A stretch of DNA of 64,000 nt, from contig JAQFVV010012394.1 in NCBI GenBank assembly GCA_028023455.1, positions 25,431,053 through 25,495,052 on the forward strand, in the 5' to 3' direction. How positions within the stretch are numbered: position 1 is the first letter of the stretch; every line of letters begins with the position of its first letter. Shown here one piece after another: positions 58,051-64,000 of the stretch. Origin of the DNA: Epiperipatus broadwayi (Eukaryota; Onychophora; Udeonychophora; Euonychophora; Peripatidae). The notes beneath the pieces are model-generated. The model did not search any database. It was not told the DNA's origin and saw nothing but the letters and a program-made list of their open reading frames with translations. The position numbers were made by a program, and so were the translations under genes.

Positions 58051-59916
58051 AATGAGCTTTTACTTATTTTAATAATGATCTGCATAAGTTCAGAAAGGGG
58101 AGGAGGGCTATAGCTTATAGGTGGGATTTTTCCTTGAATATTTTTATCCTGGTTGAAAATATTTTTAAAATAACTAAAAAAAATTTTTTTTAAGAATCCC
58201 TCGGACCGCCTTCGACTATGGAATGTGCCATACGGACTGCCACCACCTTGTTCCAGTTATGGTATTCACAAATCTGGTCATCCAAACTTTAATTATATTA
58301 CACGCTATCTACTAGAGTGGAAATGACATACTAATATTATGCGCATGTGTATAATATTCCGACTATATGTATTTATTATCCTATTGACAGATCTTGAAAA
58401 TAAAAATAAATTACTTATTTTAATATTATAATATAGTTTGCTATGCTAAGAAGCAAAACTATACATCACACGCAAATTTCGATGATAGCGCTAAATAACT
58501 TAAAACATTTATTAAAAAATAAATACTAATTTGAATAATAGCGATAGATATCTTAGAAAACGGGACAAGTTGCTGTTTCACCGCATGCTTTTGGAACACC
58601 GGGGTAATGGGACTGTCCCGGTCAAAACAGTAGTAAGATCGTCCCTATGCTAAAATTCAAATAATGCCAATTCAGATGAATGAAAGAAAGATAACTTTTA
58701 CTCAGTTACAAAATAATAATTGAATTTATTTATTATTTTGAAAAGCACTTCCAAAAATCACAACTTTTTACTAATTTGACTATTTAATTGAGAACTAAAA
58801 TGCTTATTACGTAAAGACACGCGGGCTCGTTTTTTTTTTTTTTACCTGCATAATAATATCAATTCTACATTTTTATCTAAAAAAGAAGATATATTTATAT
58901 AACAAAAATGAAATGGAAATGACTGAGAAGGTATAATTTTTCAATTATACGTTTTCGTATAATCAGAAAAAAATATCACTAATATTTGTTAGCATGTAAA
59001 AGTGTATGTTAAATTCTCTGCCAGAAGATGACTAGTCCAAGCAAGACTTTCAATATCACGCTGAAGCTCGTCACCGATCTTAATATTTACGCCATTTCAT
59101 AAATTTTAAGGGGCTTTAAAGTATATTACTGTTAATATGGTTTTTATTCGTGATCATACATAAATTTGTATAATATTTGGCAGGGCCTATTCGACTCATT
59201 TTGGAATCAGATGCGGTATTAAAAACTACATATTTTAAATTATTGGTTGTAATGATCTCTTGACCAAATTAATGAATGGGAAAAAATGCGTAGTACTGCT
59301 ACTTCCACTTATAGAGTAAATAATATTTGTGTGTATGTAAATATATATAGTTGATGTATAAATCTTGTTCTTAGGTTTCATATAAATTGTGAGATTAATA
59401 CTAATGCAAAAATCATTACTGTAGTAATAGCAACACACTACATTTCAGTAAGATAACGATGGCAGTGGATACTATCAAATAACACTATAAACTTGATTAT
59501 CATTAGCAATAAAATTTATTATTCCCATAAACTTTTATTTAGGTCTACATTTTGATATTAAGGTACATCTTTAAAAATCCTTATATTATTAAAATATGCA
59601 ATGGATCGTGCCTAGGCTACCAAAGTAGCTTATACTGGAATGACCTTCAGATATGAAGGCCTATTGTGAATTACAAATAATACCCTACCAAAAGCTTCAG
59701 CTGCCTTATAGGATAGAATATTGGTTCATCAAATACTGTTTCCAATATAAAGTCTTTTGTCTCCCTTTTGTCTTCAATCATTTAAGTTATTATAGGATTT
59801 AATTGTCACAAGCCTCTTTTGCTATCAGACATTTTATACTAATTATTTCAATGGGATTATTTGTGCCAAACATTTCCATCCTTTAACTATACTCACAGCA
59901 TTTCTGAATCCATTTT
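58051..59916. other. AT-rich stretch, no gene recognised
   Basis: A short GC-richer block at 58,560-58,630 has GGGACAAG near its start and ACTGTCCCGG near its end, weakly resembling a DNA-transposon terminus pair, but neither end nor a duplication could be fixed. Confidence 0.35.
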
Positions 59917-59930
59917 TAAAAGACAGTATT

Positions 59931-60891
59931 TAAATAAGCATTTATTTTATATAGCGTATGTAAACAATTGTATTACAGTCAAATATTAGCCTTTCACGCT
60001 AATTGTGCATACGCTTTGCGAGTGTTAATAATAAATGAATACTTTCTCACCAACACAAGATATAGTATTTATGCAGGAATAAAAGGAATCCTCTTATTCA
60101 TACGACTCAAATGCTTATATATGAGCAAATCTGAAGTACTGGCAAAGAAAGCGTGCCAATGGAACAGTCACTTTAAATTACTATATATGATGTCTGAATG
60201 AATGACGTCGGTGAAATTATCTAGAATTTACTAAACGTCATTCCAACTGAAACTTAATAATATGTAAATAAGCATTTATTTTATATAGCGTATGTAAACA
60301 ATTGTATTACTGTCAAATATCAGCCTTTCACGCTAATTGTGCATACGCTTTGCGAGTGTTAATAATAAATGAATACTTTCTCACCAACACAAGATATAGT
60401 ATTTAAGCAGGAATAAAAGGAATCCTCTTATTCCTACGACTCAAACGCTTATATATGAGCAAATCTGAAGTACTGGCAAAGAAAGTGTGATGATGGAACA
60501 ATCACTTTAAATTACTATATATAATGTCTGAATGTATGACGTCGGTGAAATTATCTAGAATTTACTAAATGTCATACGCTATATAAAATAAATGCTTATT
60601 TACATATTATTAAGTTTCAGTTGGAATGACGTTTAGTAAATTCTAGATAATTTCACTGACGTCATTCATTCAGACAACATATATAGTAATTTAAAGTGAC
60701 TGTTCCATCATCATGCTTTCTTTGCCAGTACTTCAGATTTGCTCATATATAAGCGTTTGAGTCGTAGGAATAAGAGGATTCCTTTTATTCCTGCATAAAT
60801 ACTATATCTTGTGTTGATGAGAAAGTATTCATTTATTATTAACACTCACAAAGCGTATGCACAATTAGCATGAAAGGCTGATATTTGACTG
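59931..60891. mobile_element. Family U: two direct and one inverted copy of a 334-bp unit, with 14-bp duplication
   Basis: Unit 1 spans 59,932-60,265. Unit 2 starts at 60,266 and stops at about 60,575. Unit 3 is inverted (about 60,576-60,891); on the minus strand it shows unit end followed by the start of a next unit, so it too came from a head-to-tail array. The insertion is bounded by TAAAAGACAGTATT at 59,917-59,930 and 60,892-60,905. Units are very similar, implying recent insertion. Internal features: GCGTATG and CATACGC arms, a GAATGACG and CGTCATTC pairing near the end, and TGACGTC. No ORF and no hammerhead core. Reading-frame hits inside are by-products. Confidence 0.8.
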
Positions 60892-60905
60892 TAAAAGACA
60901 GTATT

Positions 60906-61920
60906 GTAAAATATTATCAATTGAGCAAAAAATGGACCAGCATGTTCTGTATGGCAACATATTTGTGCTTCACAGATTGGTTTGTAGTTTTTCTTTCTCT
61001 CTTCTCTTGGAATTAGAATAGTCATACTCATTTACGAGTGGCTGTTTATTTCTGTTTTTATTAATATAGTGTAATATTAATTATATTAAAATTTTAATAA
61101 TACTAATTAATACATTCGACAACTTTGACATTAATTAATACATCTTGATGAAATATAGATCTCACTAAACTTTATCTTTTAGTTTGAAATAAGGCATTGA
61201 TAGCCTGCAGTTCTTTATGACTTTCTATATGGTATGTTTAATTTAGGAGTATAACTTTAGAATGACTTGAGTAGTTGAATCTGTAAGTTATTTTTGTATG
61301 ACATAAAATCCACAAGGAAAATGATTTAATTATTTATATTTGTAAAATATTTAGGCATATTAATTCAATAAAAATAAAATAAGGTTTTTTTAAAAAAGCT
61401 AGGATTATTTAAATTTTTTTATGGTGTCATCTTGCCATTCACTCATGCTTTCTCTAAAATTCACAAGCATTGTATTTAGTATATATATTTTTTTAAACAG
61501 TACGGTTCAAGCTCAATTCATACTGAGCAATATCTCAAATGGTCTGCTGCTTGAAAATGATAACTCATGCCTGTTATAAATATTGAAATATTAAACTAAT
61601 AATTTTAAGAGATGATAAATAATAATTAAGCTAGAGCTGGCAAGAATATTTGTCAAGGTTTGGTGAAATAGTAGAGTGGCAAAATCTGGAGTTTAGGTTG
61701 AAGGATTATGACATTTCCAGTGTTAACATTTCTTACGAACTTTAGAGCAACAAACTATTGGATTATTATTTTTTATTGACAAGAATCGATGTGTCATCTT
61801 AACTGGCTTTGAGGCAGAAAACTTAACATTCAAATTAATTATCACAATAGATAAAACAAATATTTAAATTTCATGCATATTGGTAATTTTTGGTTATGCA
61901 TTCTGTGGCCACTAGGGGGC
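60906..61920. other. AT-rich stretch, no gene recognised
   Basis: No repeat edge or coding motif identified. Confidence 0.35.
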
Positions 61921-61924
61921 GGTT

Positions 61925-62425
61925 CTTGATAGAAATAAACAGAATATTAGGTGTGAGTTAATATATGATAATAGTAAGGAAAGTAGTTTATTGTTTAAGG
62001 CTCGAACGGGATCTTTAGCTACAAAAGAATATACATGTAAATGGAAAAATATGGGTGATTTATTTTGTAAATTATGTAAGGAAGGAATAGAAAATATTAG
62101 GCATTTGTTAATTGAATGTACATGTTTGAAAACAGAAAGGGTACATATAATGAAATTGTGGAAAAATAAATATGAAAAGAGTGATTATACAGAAAGTGAA
62201 TTATTGGTTTTTATGCTGGGTTTGGGAAAAGATAAGGGGGATTTAGATATAAAGGTTATAGAGTTGACAAAGATTATGTTGTGGAAATGGAATAGAGCAG
62301 ATTATGGGTAAATTTAGAGTGGGGAATGTAAAATAAAGTAGCTAACAGGTTTATCTGGGCATAATTGCTGAGATATTCTTGACTTCGTTTAAGGAGAAGC
62401 CATAATACATCACATCACATCACCT
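61925..62425 (+). mobile_element. Family D LINE, 3' end with CACAT tail
   Basis: The frame to 62,311 reads LLFKARTGSLATKEYTCKW, then CKLCKEGIENIRHLLIECTCL (a C-x2-C...H-x4-C knuckle) and a FMLGLGKDKGDLDIKVIELTKIMLWKW end, the complete C-terminus of family D. The 3' UTR has AGCTAACAGGTTTATCTGGG and AAGGAGAAGCCATAATA, ending in ATCACATCACATCACATCAC, a pentanucleotide-type tail. It is 5'-truncated. In most of its length the frame is intact, so this is a relatively young copy. The tail ends about 160 bases upstream of the membrane-protein reading frame. Confidence 0.8.
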
Positions 62426-62583
62426 AGCAGCCAGAGTAACCGAAAACTACCAAAATGTTAATATATAAAATTATATGCTGTATTATTAATGAGTTTTTAA
62501 TGCATTACGATGTACTTTTTATTTATTTTTTATTTTGTTTTCAAAAGAAATTAATTGAAAGTGAGGCTAAAGAAGAGAAGAAA

Positions 62584-62922
62584 ATGACTACAGGTGAGAA
62601 TCAAAAGAATAAAACTGAAGAACAGCTTAAAACAATAGATTCATCAGCTATTATTCCACAGGGTGAAGCAGAAACACAACCTAACATAATAAGAAATTTA
62701 TGTAATCCACTAGTAATTACAATTATTCTTACCCTATATTGCTTACTATGCTTTGCAACAATAATTCTAGGATATTATTATGATGTGACAGTAGTATGGA
62801 TTTTAGGAGCTGGTTTCTTTATGCTTGGAATCTATGGATTTATATTATGTCCTACATTGCCTTCTCCATGTTTCAAAATACATCAGTCTGCCAACAGTTC
62901 CACTGATACCTCAATAGAGTAA
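62584..62922 (+). CDS. Small two-helix membrane protein exon, unknown family
   Basis: 112 codons from ATG in AAAATGA context to TAG... stop at 62,922. The N-terminus (1-40) is polar and Lys/Glu/Gln-rich, so probably cytosolic and disordered. Two hydrophobic stretches (about residues 42-65 and 69-89) are separated by a short YYYDVTV turn, giving a hairpin in the membrane. The tail is Ser/Thr-rich with Cys89 and Cys96 near the second helix. A pyrimidine tract ending in TTTTCAAAAG lies just before 62,549 and could be a splice acceptor; CAG-GTATGT at 62,965-62,973 is a donor in the 3' UTR. The frame is open upstream to 62,455, but that part is AT-rich and is probably intron. An internal CAG-GTGAGA at about 62,592 is a possible alternative donor. 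I recognise no family. Confidence 0.5.
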   Translation: MTTGENQKNKTEEQLKTIDSSAIIPQGEAETQPNIIRNLCNPLVITIILTLYCLLCFATIILGYYYDVTVVWILGAGFFMLGIYGFILCPTLPSPCFKIHQSANSSTDTSIE

Positions 62923-62973
62923 TGCCCCCATTGAACAAACCGCCAAGCAGAGATGCAGTAGCTTCAGGTATGT

Positions 62974-63594
62974 GATATTTGAAATATGGTTTTGCTTATT
63001 TTAAGTAATTAAATCACAATAATTCAGTAATCCAGTCATAAATTATCATTTGACGATATTATTTGAGATTCATCTGGAGATTTTCTTACGACTTTAAATA
63101 TAGTTTAGAATCTTTAATTAAATTTGAGTAAATTTAATTAAATATATTTACTATAAATGATTATAGCTTTATGAATATAAAATTGAAATAGCTGCAACTA
63201 CCTGTAAGCTATGTATAAACTAATAGTTGATCATCAATAGATTACAAAAAAATTAGAATGATACCGGTGATAACATCACCGATATTCTAATTTTTTTCAT
63301 AATTTATTGGTTTATTATTAGTTTATACATTGTTCACAGTGATTTGCAGTTACTTCTGTTTAAATTGTCACTAGTGTCATTTTATTATTTTCTTAATTTA
63401 TTGATGGTCAATTATTAATTTATATGTAATTTGCAGAAAGTTTCAGTCATTTCTGTTTAATTAAATATATTTACATATTTTTTGGTTAAAACTGATTCTT
63501 TTGAAATCACTCTTTGATAAAGCAACAGACACGTAATCATTTCTACTATTATAGTAAAAACAAGAGCAGCTTTCTTCTCCAGTGATGACATCTA
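62974..63594. other. AT-rich stretch, no gene recognised
   Basis: The start of the presumed intron after the donor at 62,968. A hairpin near 63,240-63,300 pairs AAAAAAATTAGAATGATACCGGTGAT with its inverse (ATCACCGATATTCTAATTTTTTT-type); it may be a small MITE remnant or chance. Confidence 0.4.
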
Positions 63595-63597
63595 TTA

Positions 63598-63850
63598 AAA
63601 AACAGGCAAAACTCTCCATACAGTAGTGCCACTCAGTGCAAGCCAGAGTAATCAGTGAATGCCAGAAGGCTTGTGCATAAGATCCCCATCCAGTGCCTAA
63701 TAATCCAATATCCCCAGATTAGTTTCTGGCTTGTGGCCTTCTGGCATCCATTGATTACTCTGGTTTACACTGAGTGGCCCTACTGTATGGAGAGTTTTGC
63801 TTGTTTTAACAACAGTTATGAGCAAGCATAAGAAATGATGATCGTGTGAT
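63598..63850. mobile_element. Family B palindrome, ribozyme centre deleted
   Basis: Left arm AAACAGGCAAAACTCTCCATACAG ... AATATCCCCAGATTAGTTTC and right arm CTTCTGGCATCCATTGATTAC ... CTGTATGGAGAGTTTTGCTTG. The centre goes from TTGTGGCCTT directly to CTGGCATCC, so CTGATGA is lost. After the right arm the TTTTAACAACAGTTATGAGCAAGC extension is present. Confidence 0.72.
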
Positions 63851-64000
63851 ATTTAATAGTTTAATCTATTGAAAAACTGAATAGTCACTGATTATCAGAT
63901 ACACCACAGCATTTTAAATCTCCACTTTCAGATTGTTTTCTGGATTTTGATTTTATCAATGATGCTAATGCAATTATGTATCTGGAATTCATCTTAAATT

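Noticed and set aside
59968-60201. 77-codon frame inside family U
   Set aside because: It lies within a non-coding repeat unit, and the other two units do not preserve the frame.
1-64000. Assignment to a specific phylum such as cephalopod or hydrozoan
   Set aside because: AT content, PLEs, hammerhead repeats and RTE elements occur in many invertebrate groups. I saw no lineage-specific gene.

Overview
This window looks like non-coding DNA from an invertebrate animal nuclear genome. It is very AT-rich (roughly 70-75% by eye), has no long host reading frames or operons, and is dominated by decayed retrotransposons. Candidate host exons are short and flanked by typical splice signals. I cannot assign a phylum from sequence alone. 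No rRNA, intact tRNA gene, CRISPR array or bacterial-style gene was seen.

What fills the window is mobile DNA: (i) several non-LTR (LINE) lineages, including one almost complete endonuclease-reverse transcriptase element on the minus strand at 53,064-56,011 with a 9-bp target-site duplication and one in-frame stop, and older remains at 860-2,045, 12.2-14.3 kb, 15.2 kb, 17.4-23.2 kb, 29.2, 36.6, 41.2-42.8, 42.9-43.4 and 61.9-62.4 kb; (ii) a Penelope-like element (PLE) remnant at 16.24-17.2 kb with a YVDD reverse transcriptase end and a GIY-YIG-like nuclease, and a weaker PLE-like remnant at 7.5-8.6 kb; (iii) a decayed hAT-family (ZBED5-like) transposase at 45.1-47.3 kb and a short hAT-like MITE at 27.5 kb; (iv) tRNA-derived SINE-like copies.

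The most interesting content is a set of small repeat families (called A, B and C here) that carry sequences matching the hammerhead self-cleaving ribozyme core: CTGANGA, a stem II hairpin, GAAA, a very short stem III ending in NUH, and two arms that pair as stem I. Family C is joined to the PLE coding remnant and to a tRNA-like segment with A and B boxes. Family B forms about 380-bp near-perfect palindromes holding two ribozyme motifs head to head. Family A occurs as composite arrays with a separate tRNA-like segment. Where edges can be read they show 12-13-bp target-site duplications. A further unit (family U, 59.93-60.89 kb) has the same architecture, two direct copies and one inverted copy inside a 14-bp duplication, but no ribozyme that I recognise.

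A diverged tandem segmental duplication (49.3-51.5 kb and 51.8-56.3 kb) received different insertions in each copy, so each copy provides the empty site for the other's insertions. Host-gene evidence is limited to isolated exon candidates: a 39-codon terminal exon at 36,186, a two-helix membrane protein exon at 62,584-62,922 and a weak minus-strand set at 30.2-31.4 kb. The stretches between the listed features are AT-rich sequence in which I see no gene.
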